Below, piece after piece: positions 17,974 through 27,023 of a stretch of 64,000 nt of DNA (position 1 is the first letter of the stretch; the number at the start of each line of letters is the position of its first letter). A program made the translations under genes and the position numbers. Under the pieces are notes generated by a model. That model ran no database searches, was not told the DNA's origin, and worked only from the letters and a program-made list of their open reading frames with translations. Source of the stretch: Winogradskyella wichelsiae (GTDB lineage: Bacteria; Bacteroidota; Bacteroidia; Flavobacteriales; Flavobacteriaceae); assembly GCF_013403925.1 (NCBI RefSeq), contig NZ_JABFDJ010000002.1, positions 744,001 to 808,000 on the forward strand, given 5' to 3'.

Positions 17974-18627
17974 ATGTTAGACAAAAACGGAATCGCAAGA
18001 CGCATTGCACAAGAAGTTAAGGATGGTTATTACGTGAACCTAGGAATAGGTATTCCAACTTTGGTAGCCAATTTTGTTAGAGATGATATTGAAGTTGAGT
18101 TTCAAAGTGAAAACGGAGTCTTAGGTATGGGGCCATTTCCTTTTGAAGGAGAAGAAGATGCTGATGTAATTAATGCGGGTAAGCAAACAATAACCACATT
18201 ACCAGGTGCATCTTTTTTTGATTCAGCAACAAGTTTTGGAATGATTAGAGGGCAGCATGTAGATTTAACGATTCTTGGTGCAATGGAAGTCTCTCAGGAT
18301 GGTGATATAGCAAACTGGAAAATTCCTGGAAAGATGGTAAAAGGAATGGGCGGTGCTATGGATTTGGTGGCAAGTGCAGAAAATATTATTGTTGCTATGA
18401 TGCATACTAATAGAGCTGGTGAATCTAAATTATTGAAAGAATGCACTTTACCGTTAACGGGTGTAGGCTGTGTAAAGAAGATTGTTACAAACTTGGCAGT
18501 TATCGAGGTTACAGCTAAGGGGTTTAAACTCTTAGAACGGGCACCAGGAGTTTCTATAGAAACCATTAAATCTGCTACTGAAGGGGAGCTAATTATTGAA
18601 GGTGAAATTCTAGAAATGAATATCTAG
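17974..18627 (+). CDS. scoB: 3-oxoacid CoA-transferase subunit B
   Basis: Beta subunit carrying the catalytic glutamate of the CoA-transferase, here in the FQSENGVLGMGPFP motif. NLGIGIPTLV near the N-terminus and GGAMDLV..A are the other landmarks. A longer frame begins at 17962, but its first four residues are encoded by a repeat element. The family start is MLDKNGIARRIAQE, so I place the start at 17974 (217 residues). With scoA it forms the heterodimer or heterotetramer converting acetoacetate plus succinyl-CoA to acetoacetyl-CoA plus succinate. Confidence 0.92.
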   Translation: MLDKNGIARRIAQEVKDGYYVNLGIGIPTLVANFVRDDIEVEFQSENGVLGMGPFPFEGEEDADVINAGKQTITTLPGASFFDSATSFGMIRGQHVDLTILGAMEVSQDGDIANWKIPGKMVKGMGGAMDLVASAENIIVAMMHTNRAGESKLLKECTLPLTGVGCVKKIVTNLAVIEVTAKGFKLLERAPGVSIETIKSATEGELIIEGEILEMNI

Positions 18628-18864
18628 TTTATTTCATTAATTAAATTTAAGCTACTATTTTATAGTAGCTATTTTTGTAAGTAATATCTTAATAATATTT
18701 TAAAAAAGTTAAAATTTTATGTATTACAACGATTTATAATGTATTTAAGCAGATTATTTTAAAAATAAGTTTCATATTGTAGTCACGAAACAAACAAAGT
18801 ATTAACCGAAGTTACCATAAACTTAATTTCCTTTTTGCCCCAAACCGACATTGAAATACTGCTT

Positions 18865-18990
18865 ATGAAAACTAAATCAAATTTATCCAAACCTACTTTT
18901 ACTGAGAATCACGAATTTTCGGTATTGGAAAACACATTAGAATTAATTTCAAATGTGCTTAAATTAACTAAAAAAGTGTTCATGCTATAA
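18865..18990 (+). CDS. Hypothetical 41-residue protein
   Basis: ATG at 18865 opens a 41-codon frame (MKTKSNLSKPTFTENHEF..) with Lys/Ser/Thr-rich start and a C-terminal amphipathic segment ending KVFML. The stop overlaps the end of the convergent ABC gene by 6 bases. No domain or family recognised. It is the only plausible frame in the 357-base scoB-ABC gap; the rest (18628-18864) is AT-rich with nothing else seen. It could be random. Confidence 0.35.
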   Translation: MKTKSNLSKPTFTENHEFSVLENTLELISNVLKLTKKVFML

Positions 18991-20676
18991 TCCCTTTGGG
19001 ATAGCATGAATAAGCTTTTTAGTATAGGCTTGCCTCGGTGAAGCGTATATGGTATCTGCATCTCCGATTTCTTCAATTTTTCCTTTATTCATTACTAATA
19101 ACTGATCTGCCATATATTTTACAACGGCTAAATCGTGTGATATAAATATATAAGTAAATCCAAATTGTTCCTTTAAATCATTTAACAAGTTTAAAACCTG
19201 AGCTTGAACAGAAATGTCTAATGCAGAAACAGACTCATCACAAACAATGAGCTGAGGTTCTAAAGCGATAGTTCTAGCAATACCTACGCGTTGACGTTGA
19301 CCTCCCGAAAATTCATGAGGATATCGATCAAAAGCAGAAGCGTCTAAACCTACTTTTTCTAAAATTTCAATAACTTTTTCTTTGCGTTCTTTATTTGAAG
19401 TTCCAATATTATGAACCTTCATTGGTTCTAAAATAGCATTACCAACGGTTAACCTTGGATTGAGCGAAGCAAATGGATCTTGAAATATAATCTGAATATC
19501 TTTTCGTAGCGTTCGCATTTCCGAAGTATTCAAATTTATAATGTCTCTTCCTTTATATAGTATTTGTCCAGAAGTGGCTTTATCTAGCTGTAAAATAGCA
19601 TTTCCTAAAGTTGATTTTCCGCAACCAGATTCGCCAACCAAACCTATAGTTTCTCCAGGGTAAACTTTAAAGCTTACACCATCTACGGCATTAAATGGTT
19701 TATCTTTAGAAAACCACCCGCTTTTAGATATGTACGTTTTTTCAACGTCAATAACTTCTAATAAAGGATCTTGTGCGTATAATTTTTTGTGGTTTTTAGC
19801 TCTATCTAATTCAGAAATAATAATTTTACTTACACTATTATTCATGAAATCTGAGATTGTAGGTAATTGTTTCAACCTAAAATCTGTTGATGGTCTAGCG
19901 GCAATTAATGCCTTGGTGTAATTGTCTTTTGGCTGATTAAAAATTGTTTCAGTAGTACCTTGTTCTACAATTTCACCTTTATACATTACTAAAACACGAT
20001 CGGCCAATTCAGAAACTAAAGACAAATCATGAGAAATAAAAAGTACACTCATTTTTGTTTCAGTTTGAATCGTTTTAAGCAATTCTAAAATTTCTTTTTG
20101 AACGGTAACATCTAATGCAGTTGTAGGTTCGTCTGCAATTAGTAATTTTGGTTTACAGGCAATTGCCATAGCAATCATAACGCGTTGCTTTTGACCACCT
20201 GAAATTTGATGAGGATAGGCTTTATAAATTCGTTTGGGATTAGGTAATTTTACTTTATTAAAAAGATTTAGAACTTCAGTTTTAATTTCTGACGTAGATA
20301 ATTTAGAATGTTGTTTTAAGATTTCTTCAACTTGTTTACCACAACGCATAGATGGATTTAAAGAACTCATGGGTTCTTGAAAAATCATGGCAATTTCTTT
20401 TCCTCTTATGGTTTGAAAGGCTTTATCTGATAGTTCAATTAGGTTCTTATCTTCAAATTGAATAGTACCTGATGTGATTTTCGAAATCTTTTTGGGTAAT
20501 AATCCTATTAAAGCTAATGAAGAAATCGATTTACCAGAACCAGATTCGCCAACAACAGCTACAATTTCATTTTTATTTATATGAAACGAACTATTATTTA
20601 TAATCTGCTTTTCAATTTTATCTTTAAAAAACGAAATATTTAAACCTTCAACTTGAAGTAATTTTTGATTTGCCAT
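18985..20676 (-). CDS. Double-cassette peptide ABC transporter ATP-binding protein (DppDF/YejF type)
   Basis: A single chain carrying both nucleotide-binding domains of a dipeptide/oligopeptide importer. Domain 1 has Walker A GESGSGKS (43-50), signature ISGGQKQRV and Walker B LLIADEPTT. Domain 2 has Walker A GESGCGKS (about 346-353), signature FSGGQRQRV and a Walker B with CDESVSALD. Each domain is followed by the oligopeptide-type C-terminal extension, seen as PRQAYTKKLIHAIP at the end. Length 563 is typical of fused forms such as YejF and GsiA. The permease and binding-protein genes are not adjacent here, so partners are encoded elsewhere. Confidence 0.92.
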   Translation of the reverse strand: MANQKLLQVEGLNISFFKDKIEKQIINNSSFHINKNEIVAVVGESGSGKSISSLALIGLLPKKISKITSGTIQFEDKNLIELSDKAFQTIRGKEIAMIFQEPMSSLNPSMRCGKQVEEILKQHSKLSTSEIKTEVLNLFNKVKLPNPKRIYKAYPHQISGGQKQRVMIAMAIACKPKLLIADEPTTALDVTVQKEILELLKTIQTETKMSVLFISHDLSLVSELADRVLVMYKGEIVEQGTTETIFNQPKDNYTKALIAARPSTDFRLKQLPTISDFMNNSVSKIIISELDRAKNHKKLYAQDPLLEVIDVEKTYISKSGWFSKDKPFNAVDGVSFKVYPGETIGLVGESGCGKSTLGNAILQLDKATSGQILYKGRDIINLNTSEMRTLRKDIQIIFQDPFASLNPRLTVGNAILEPMKVHNIGTSNKERKEKVIEILEKVGLDASAFDRYPHEFSGGQRQRVGIARTIALEPQLIVCDESVSALDISVQAQVLNLLNDLKEQFGFTYIFISHDLAVVKYMADQLLVMNKGKIEEIGDADTIYASPRQAYTKKLIHAIPKGL

Positions 20677-20710
20677 AAGTAAATGTAGTTCTTTTCTTCA
20701 ATAGTGCTGA

Positions 20711-20723
20711 GGTAAAACCGTAA
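20711..20723 (-). promoter_or_regulatory. TTACGGTTTTACC motif (candidate operator)
   Basis: GGTAAAACCGTAA reads TTACGGTTTTACC on the minus strand. The same 13-mer occurs at 49820-49832 beside an inverted partner. Here it lies in the 155-base divergent gap, about 37 bases before a possible promoter (TTTG at 20760-20763, 17 bases, TAGTTTTA) of the subtilase gene. Confidence 0.4.
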
Positions 20724-20831
20724 ACTGATTTTTCTCGTCTAAAACACGATAATATAATTTTTGTTTTAACAAAATTTTAATAGTTTTAATAAACTTAGTG
20801 AGATTTTAACCTTCAAAAATTATGAATTATT

Positions 20832-23800
20832 ATGGTGAAAAATTATTTTAGTAAAGTTTGTGCAGTTTTAATAATGCTCTCTTTTTATCCATTATTTGCT
20901 CAAACTAATTTGCAAAAGAAGCAAATAGTAAGTCGTTACAATAAACAATCAATAGACAATTTAAGTAGTAAATTTAATAAAATTGCTAAAGCTGAGAAAG
21001 CGATTGCTAAACAAATGGCATTAGTTAATGGTTGGCCGCTTATTATTAAAACTGAGGACTCTTATATGGAACTTCAAAAAGTTTCTTCAGAAGGAAAACC
21101 TCTTTATTATAGAACGTTTAACGTTGCAGCGGCTAAATCTACAAGAGTAAATCATTTAAATTCTGGTGGCTCTTTAGGTTTAAGTCTAGATGGGCAAAAT
21201 ATGATTGCCCATGTGTGGGATGGTGGTTTGGCTAGAAGTTCTCATCAAGAGTATGATGGTGCAGGAGGTAATAATCGTTTCTCAATTGGGGATGGTACGA
21301 CAACCTTGAATTATCATTCTGCTCATGTTACAGGAACTATTATTGCATCGGGTGTAGTTGCAAATGCTAAAGGTATGGCACCTCAGGCGAGTGCCGTTGG
21401 CTATGAGTGGAATAATGATCTTTCTGAAGCTACAACTGCAGCAGGAAATGGCATGTTAATCTCTAATCATTCTTATGGTTATGCGGCTCGAAATTCTGCA
21501 GGACAAGCACAATTACCTAGTTATTATTTTGGGGGTTATATTACAGATTCTAGAGATTGGGATGAGCTTATGTTTAATGCACCCTATTATCTAATGGTTG
21601 TAGCAGCAGGAAATGATGGTTCAGATAATTCAGCAAATAGCTCTCCTTTAGACGGAAATTCGTCTTATGATAAATTGTCTGGTCATGCAACCGCAAAAAA
21701 TAATATGGTTGTTGCCAATGCAAACGACGCAAATATTGATACTGACGGAAATTTAGTTAGTGTTATAATTAATTCAAGTAGTAGTGAAGGGCCTACGGAT
21801 GATTATAGAATAAAGCCAGACATTACTGGGAACGGTACATCTGTGTATTCTACATATGATTCTAGCGATTCTGCCTATAATAGTATTACAGGTACTTCTA
21901 TGGCATCACCAAATATTGCAGGCTCTTTATTGTTATTACAACAACATGCAAATAATCTAACCGGTAGTTATTTAAGAGCATCAACACTAAAGGGGCTTGC
22001 GCTTCATACAGCAGATGATGCTGGGTCTAGTGGTCCAGATGCTGTATTTGGTTGGGGCCTAATGAATAGTAAGCGTGCAGCTGAAGCTATTACAAATAAT
22101 GGAAATGAGTCTAAAGTTGAAGAGTTAACACTATCAAATGGTCAGTCTTATCAGATTACAGTAGACTCAGATGGAATTAATGATTTATATGCTTCAATTT
22201 CTTGGACGGATAGAGCAGGTACCGCTACAACAACGGCGAATGCAACTGATTCTAATTTAATTAATGATCTAGATATTAGAGTTACTAAGGGTGGAACAAC
22301 ATATATGCCATGGAGGTTAACAAGTGTAACAACAAATGGGCAAGGTGATAACACTAAAGATCCTTACGAACGTGTTGATGTAGAAAATGCATCAGGAAGT
22401 TATACCATTACAATAACACACAAAGGTTCATTGACAGGCGGAAGTCAAAATTATTCATTAATTGTTACTGGGTTATCAGCAAGTCCAGTGGTATGCAACG
22501 CTACAACACCAACCGGTTTATCTATTAATGGGTTTGGATCTTCAACGGCAACAGTATCTTGGGATGCCGTAAATGGTACGTCTTATGATTTTAGATATCG
22601 TGAGTTAGGAGCATCTGCATGGATTACAACTTCGGTTTCAGGAGCATCAACATCTCTATCTGGTTTGTCTCCAGAAACAGATTATGAAACACAAGTAAGA
22701 AGTGTTTGTAGCGATGCTTCGGTATCTTCTTATTCTAACTCTGTTAATTTTACAACTACAGAAGTACAGCTTAACTACTGCACTTCAACAAGTAGCAATG
22801 TTAATGATGAGTTTATTAGTCGTGTTCAATTAGGTGCTATTGATAATGTTTCTACAGGTCAATTTTATTCAGATTTTACTAATATTTCTACAAATTTATC
22901 TCAAGGGCAAAGTTATACTATAATAGTAACGCCTACATGGACAGGAACAACGTATGCAGAAGGTTATGCTGTTTGGATTGATTACAATAACGACGGTGAT
23001 TTTTTAGATTCTGGAGAACAAGTTTTGTCTCAGTCAGCTATACAAACATCCCCTGTTAGTGGTAGTTTTACAGTTCCTTCTGGAACCTATTCTGGTAATA
23101 CTAGAATGCGTATTTCTATGAGTTATAATGCTACTCCTACCGCTTGTCAATCCTTTACATATGGGGAGGTTGAAGATTATACCGTTAATTTAATATCGGG
23201 AACTCCGGATATAGTAGCACCAGTTATTACTCTGAATGGGGCATCAATAATTAATTTAGAAATTGGTGATACTTATAATGAGTTAGGAGCAACTGCGACT
23301 GATGATATTGATGGAGATTTAACATCCGACATTACTGTAACCGGTGTTGTGAATACTAATATAGCTGGCACTTATACTAAATATTATAATGTAAGCGATG
23401 CAGCTGGTAATACCGCCAATCAAGCAGGAAGAACAATTTCTGTAATAGAATCTTCTGAAGCAACATGTTCTGAAGTTGCCCTTTCAATTACGTTTGACAA
23501 CTATCCTGAAGAAACAGCCTGGAGCGTGAAAGATGCATCTGGTACAATAATAGCATCTGGTGGAACTTATGGGAATCAAGCAGATGAATCTACTTTAAAT
23601 ATTAATGTTGGCTGTTTAGAAGATGGATGTTACGATTTTGAAATTACAGATGTTTATGGGGATGGTATTTGTTGTTCTTATGGTAATGGTTCTTATTCAT
23701 TATCATTAGATACGGGAATTGTATTAGCTTCTGGAGCATCATTTACAAGCTCTGAGACTACTAACTTCTGTTTAGGAGGTGCTAATTCTAATTTTGATGT

Positions 23801-24053
23801 CAATCCTGGAGTAGTATCAGATAATCCAAACCAGTATTTTAAAATACACCCAAATCCTGTTAAGCAGAAACTTAGTATTGATTTACTAGGCTATGAAGCA
23901 CAAACATTTGAAATTAAAAATATGTTAGGTCAAACTATTGTAAAAGGAAGGTATACATCTGTAATTGATGTGTCTAAATTTGATAGTGGTATTTATATTA
24001 TTCAATTGAATATTGGTGATAAGACCAAAGTGAAGAAATTTATTAAAGATTAG
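20832..24053 (+). CDS. Secreted S8 subtilase with FN3, GEVED, DUF5011-like and T9SS sorting domains
   Basis: Extracellular serine protease. Signal peptide 1-23 (LFAQ), then a propeptide-like region. The S8 domain has Asp130 (HVWDGG), His165 (HSAHVTG), oxyanion Asn261 and nucleophile Ser356 (GTSMASP). C-terminal to it come a jelly-roll P-like domain, a fibronectin type III domain (about 555-635), a GEVED domain (YNNDGDFLDSGE..TYGEVEDY) and a DUF5011-type Ig domain (YNELGATATDDIDGDL). A Cys-containing beta domain and a type A T9SS sorting domain (FKIHPNPVKQKLSID..) complete it. The 1073-residue protein is expected on or outside the cell surface, degrading proteins. It is monocistronic, with a terminator. 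Confidence 0.92.
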   Translation: MVKNYFSKVCAVLIMLSFYPLFAQTNLQKKQIVSRYNKQSIDNLSSKFNKIAKAEKAIAKQMALVNGWPLIIKTEDSYMELQKVSSEGKPLYYRTFNVAAAKSTRVNHLNSGGSLGLSLDGQNMIAHVWDGGLARSSHQEYDGAGGNNRFSIGDGTTTLNYHSAHVTGTIIASGVVANAKGMAPQASAVGYEWNNDLSEATTAAGNGMLISNHSYGYAARNSAGQAQLPSYYFGGYITDSRDWDELMFNAPYYLMVVAAGNDGSDNSANSSPLDGNSSYDKLSGHATAKNNMVVANANDANIDTDGNLVSVIINSSSSEGPTDDYRIKPDITGNGTSVYSTYDSSDSAYNSITGTSMASPNIAGSLLLLQQHANNLTGSYLRASTLKGLALHTADDAGSSGPDAVFGWGLMNSKRAAEAITNNGNESKVEELTLSNGQSYQITVDSDGINDLYASISWTDRAGTATTTANATDSNLINDLDIRVTKGGTTYMPWRLTSVTTNGQGDNTKDPYERVDVENASGSYTITITHKGSLTGGSQNYSLIVTGLSASPVVCNATTPTGLSINGFGSSTATVSWDAVNGTSYDFRYRELGASAWITTSVSGASTSLSGLSPETDYETQVRSVCSDASVSSYSNSVNFTTTEVQLNYCTSTSSNVNDEFISRVQLGAIDNVSTGQFYSDFTNISTNLSQGQSYTIIVTPTWTGTTYAEGYAVWIDYNNDGDFLDSGEQVLSQSAIQTSPVSGSFTVPSGTYSGNTRMRISMSYNATPTACQSFTYGEVEDYTVNLISGTPDIVAPVITLNGASIINLEIGDTYNELGATATDDIDGDLTSDITVTGVVNTNIAGTYTKYYNVSDAAGNTANQAGRTISVIESSEATCSEVALSITFDNYPEETAWSVKDASGTIIASGGTYGNQADESTLNINVGCLEDGCYDFEITDVYGDGICCSYGNGSYSLSLDTGIVLASGASFTSSETTNFCLGGANSNFDVNPGVVSDNPNQYFKIHPNPVKQKLSIDLLGYEAQTFEIKNMLGQTIVKGRYTSVIDVSKFDSGIYIIQLNIGDKTKVKKFIKD

Positions 24054-24082
24054 TATCTTTTATAAATGTGTTAGTCTTGAAA

Positions 24083-24110
24083 GGTCCAGGTTTTTAATCT
24101 GGACTTTTTT
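24083..24110 (+). terminator. Terminator of the subtilase gene
   Basis: GTCCAG / CTGGAC with a 9-base loop followed by six T residues, 30 bases after the stop. It sits directly at the 3' end of the convergent exonuclease gene. Confidence 0.8.
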
Positions 24111-24111
24111 A

Positions 24112-24825
24112 TTACACGTGTTTTATTTCGTTATTTTGAAGCAATTGCTCTCCTCGTAATCTTAAAAAGATCTGAGCAACTGCAATAGTATCTTTTTCGC
24201 AATAGATAACAATGCGGTTGATTTCTTTTGTTTTGTAATAGACTTGGTAAACCTCACTACCGTCAATATCATCTTTTGGTGAAGGAATGCCTAAAACATT
24301 AGTCAATAGTTTTAATGAGGTATAAGTTTTATAATCACCAAATTTCCATAATTCTAAAGTGTCTAGGTGTGGCACTTCCCATGGTTTTTTTCCGAATAGA
24401 TTTAGTTTGTCTGGTAATTCTATACCGTGAATAATCATTCTCCTTGCTATATAAGGAAAATCAAATTCCTTACCGTTGTGAGCGCAAAGCAAATGTTTAT
24501 TAGAGTTAAAATGTGTGATGAGTAAGGCTTTAAAGTCAGTTAAAATTTTAATTTCATCTCCATAAAACGAAGTCACTCTAAAGCTTCTAAATTTTTCATC
24601 TGTTATAAAATACCCAACCGAAATGCATACAATTTTACCAAACTCAGCCCAAATACCTGCTCTGTCATAAAATTCTTCAGCAGTAAACTCTTCTTTCCTT
24701 TGGTATCTCGATTTGGCATCCCAAAGGTCTTGTTTTGTACTGTCTAAATCTGAAAAATTTTCTGTTTCAGGAACGGTTTCTATATCTAAAAATAGAATGT
24801 TTTCTAGGTTGAGTTTGTTAATCAT
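24112..24825 (-). CDS. DEDDy 3'-5' exonuclease (predicted PolB-like exonuclease)
   Basis: RNase H-fold exonuclease. Exo I is LDIETVPE with Asp14 and Glu16, Exo II is CAHNGKEFDFPY with Asp122, and Exo III is YCEKD with Tyr208 and Asp212, so all four acidic ligands and the tyrosine are present. No polymerase domain: the protein is 237 residues, as in stand-alone predicted PolB-type 3'-5' exonucleases. It is the last gene of a five-gene minus operon starting at 28148. Role in DNA proofreading or repair is plausible beside ogt, but the substrate is not known from sequence. Confidence 0.85.
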   Translation of the reverse strand: MINKLNLENILFLDIETVPETENFSDLDSTKQDLWDAKSRYQRKEEFTAEEFYDRAGIWAEFGKIVCISVGYFITDEKFRSFRVTSFYGDEIKILTDFKALLITHFNSNKHLLCAHNGKEFDFPYIARRMIIHGIELPDKLNLFGKKPWEVPHLDTLELWKFGDYKTYTSLKLLTNVLGIPSPKDDIDGSEVYQVYYKTKEINRIVIYCEKDTIAVAQIFLRLRGEQLLQNNEIKHV

Positions 24826-24853
24826 TTCTTCTTCCCGAAAAATCGGTAATTTT

Positions 24854-26008
24854 TTAGTTATCTAACATCTTGTAAGCTTCTTCAATATACAAACCGATAT
24901 CATTCGTAAAGCTTCCAACTCCTGCATCGGGTGATTTTTTATGACCTAATCTTACAATAATAACGTTGTCTTCGGGTTGTACAATTACATATTGACCAAG
25001 GTGACCGCGCATCATAAAAAAGTCTTTTCCGATATGGTTTTTTAGCCACCAACCATAACCATATTCTGGACTCTCAGAAAATCTAGGTGTAATAGACTTA
25101 GCAACAAAGCTTGAGTCTAATATTTGCTTGCCATTCCATTTTCCATGGTCTTTAAAAAGTTTGCCATATCTAGCAAAATCTTTAGCGTTACTAGCAATAC
25201 AACAATAGGCTTTTACCAAATCATGATCTTCACTATCTACTTGCCAAAATGTTTCATTTTCTGAGCCTAAAGGCTTCCAAAAGCTTTCTTCTAAATAATT
25301 GTAAACTTTCTTTCCTGTAGCTTTCTCAATTACCATGGCTAACATTTGTGTATCACCGCTTGCGTATTTATAGCGCTTACCTGGTTCTGTTTCCATTTCT
25401 AAACTATTCATAACTTTAGATAAGTCATCATCAAAATAAGCACGTGTTGTAATAGATAAAGGTGAATAATAGGCTTCATCCCAATTGGTGCCAGAAGCCA
25501 TGCTAGATAGATCTCCAACGGTCATTTTTGCAGCTCTTCCATCACAGAACGCAGGTAGGAAATCACAAACAGGTTGGTCTATACTTTTTATATAACCCTC
25601 TTGAATTGCTTTAAACATTAAGCCAGAAACATAACTTTTTGCCATGGAAAAAGAATTTGTTTTAGAGTCTTCATTGAATCCATCAAAATATTTTTCGAAC
25701 CAAATACTATCATTTTTAATTATGACATAAGCAATTGTCCCCCAGTCTGAATTGGCTTGTTTAAGATTTTCTGTTGCTTCAATGGCATTATAATTTTTGT
25801 GATTTGGCCAAGGCATAGGTTCATCACTTGCTGCAATTTCTTGATTATCAAATTCTTTATAATCTTCTAAAAAGGCTGTTTTATGGCCATTCATGTAGAT
25901 GGTTCTTACTGCTTTTATGAGGTAATCTGTATCGGTAGCGTATAAAGCGACTACAACCAAAGCGATTAATATAACAATGAATTTTAGAACGTTTTTTAGG
26001 AATTTCAT
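24854..26008 (-). CDS. Serine hydrolase of the beta-lactamase class C / penicillin-binding family
   Basis: One N-terminal TM helix or uncleaved signal (about 5-23) places the enzyme in the periplasm. The SxxK motif is Ser121-Lys124 (FSMAKSY). A YAS motif follows (GKRYKYASGDT), standing for YxN, and the C-terminal HLGQYVIVQP region replaces KTG. Length 384. Family members include esterases, D-aminopeptidases and carboxypeptidases, and true AmpC activity is unlikely given the YAS. It lies between the exonuclease and DUF4442 genes with gaps of 28 and 13 bases. Confidence 0.85.
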   Translation of the reverse strand: MKFLKNVLKFIVILIALVVVALYATDTDYLIKAVRTIYMNGHKTAFLEDYKEFDNQEIAASDEPMPWPNHKNYNAIEATENLKQANSDWGTIAYVIIKNDSIWFEKYFDGFNEDSKTNSFSMAKSYVSGLMFKAIQEGYIKSIDQPVCDFLPAFCDGRAAKMTVGDLSSMASGTNWDEAYYSPLSITTRAYFDDDLSKVMNSLEMETEPGKRYKYASGDTQMLAMVIEKATGKKVYNYLEESFWKPLGSENETFWQVDSEDHDLVKAYCCIASNAKDFARYGKLFKDHGKWNGKQILDSSFVAKSITPRFSESPEYGYGWWLKNHIGKDFFMMRGHLGQYVIVQPEDNVIIVRLGHKKSPDAGVGSFTNDIGLYIEEAYKMLDN

Positions 26009-26021
26009 TTATAGAGATAGT

Positions 26022-26543
26022 TTATTTATTAGTTTTTCGTTGGGCTAGTTTTTCTTTATAAAACTGTTTGTTAGCGATATAAAGTGTTTTCTTAAAAGTA
26101 GCAATAATATTTTGTTCTTCATCAACAAGATGCATTGTTTTAGTAATGTCTGTTTCTAAATGGGTTGAAATACTTTCTTTTATGTTTACTATTTCTTCTT
26201 CATTAAATGTAAACACACCATAAATTGTTGTTTTTCCAGGTCTTTTGTAACGTGCTTCTACGGCTTTGTCCCAAACAACGTAATCATCACCAAGTATTTG
26301 AATTAATTGTATCATGTAAATTGGGTCTGTAGCAGCAAGCATGCTACCCCCAAATAATGAACCCGCATAATTCCGGTTTCTCCAATTAAGTTTAAGTCTT
26401 ATTTTTACATAGTGTAGATCATCACTTACTTCTATAAGTTTTGCTGTTGTCCGTCTGTACATAGGCGACCAATTAAAACCATACTTATAAATAGTTGAGG
26501 TTTTAAAAAAACGTTTTAAGAATTCGGTAGCAACTTTGTACAT
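26022..26543 (-). CDS. DUF4442 hotdog-fold protein
   Basis: 173-residue soluble protein with the pattern of DUF4442 / YiiD-type thioesterase-like hotdog proteins: a long amphipathic start, LNWRNRNYAGSLFGGSMLAATDP as the helix entering the fold, then four beta strands. Family knowledge suggests acyl-CoA or acyl-ACP thioesterase-like chemistry, but no member-specific substrate can be inferred. It sits 3 bases after ogt and 13 bases before the serine hydrolase, so is cotranscribed. Confidence 0.75.
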   Translation of the reverse strand: MYKVATEFLKRFFKTSTIYKYGFNWSPMYRRTTAKLIEVSDDLHYVKIRLKLNWRNRNYAGSLFGGSMLAATDPIYMIQLIQILGDDYVVWDKAVEARYKRPGKTTIYGVFTFNEEEIVNIKESISTHLETDITKTMHLVDEEQNIIATFKKTLYIANKQFYKEKLAQRKTNK

Positions 26544-26546
26544 AAA

Positions 26547-27020
26547 TTAAAATAAGGATTGTTGTTTATTTTCACTCTCGTGATTAAGCAACCATTGTTT
26601 TCGGTGTAAACCACCTGCATAACCAGTAAGACTTCCGTCGCTTCCAATAACGCGGTGACATGGTATAATGATCCAAAGAGGATTTTTACCATTAGCATTT
26701 GCAACAGCTCTAATGGCCTTTGGATCGCCTAATTGTTTAGATAATTGAAGATATGATATGGTTTTTCCTGGAGGAATATTTTGTAAAAGTTTCCATACTT
26801 TTTTTTGAAATTCAGTGCCTTCAAGATGTAGATTTAAGTTGAATGTTTTTCGATGACCTTCAAAATAATCTTGAAGTTGATTAACACAATTTTCAAGCTC
26901 ATGAGGGATTATAGCAGTGATTTGTTCTTCGGAATTTAATACGCTTACTTGAGAAATACCATTTTTATCTCCAACAATTTTTGTGTAACCTAAGGGAGAA
27001 TTAATGATGCACGAAACCAT
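26547..27020 (-). CDS. ogt: Methylated-DNA--[protein]-cysteine S-methyltransferase
   Basis: Suicide repair enzyme that removes methyl from O6-methylguanine. The acceptor cysteine is Cys121 in IIPCHRVIGSDG. The helix-turn-helix recognition region (TISYLQLSKQLGDPKAIRAVANANGKNP) precedes it. Length 157, the stand-alone Ogt form without an Ada domain. It lies 3 bases from both neighbours of the operon. Identification is firm. Confidence 0.95.
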   Translation of the reverse strand: MVSCIINSPLGYTKIVGDKNGISQVSVLNSEEQITAIIPHELENCVNQLQDYFEGHRKTFNLNLHLEGTEFQKKVWKLLQNIPPGKTISYLQLSKQLGDPKAIRAVANANGKNPLWIIIPCHRVIGSDGSLTGYAGGLHRKQWLLNHESENKQQSLF

Positions 27021-27023
27021 TTT

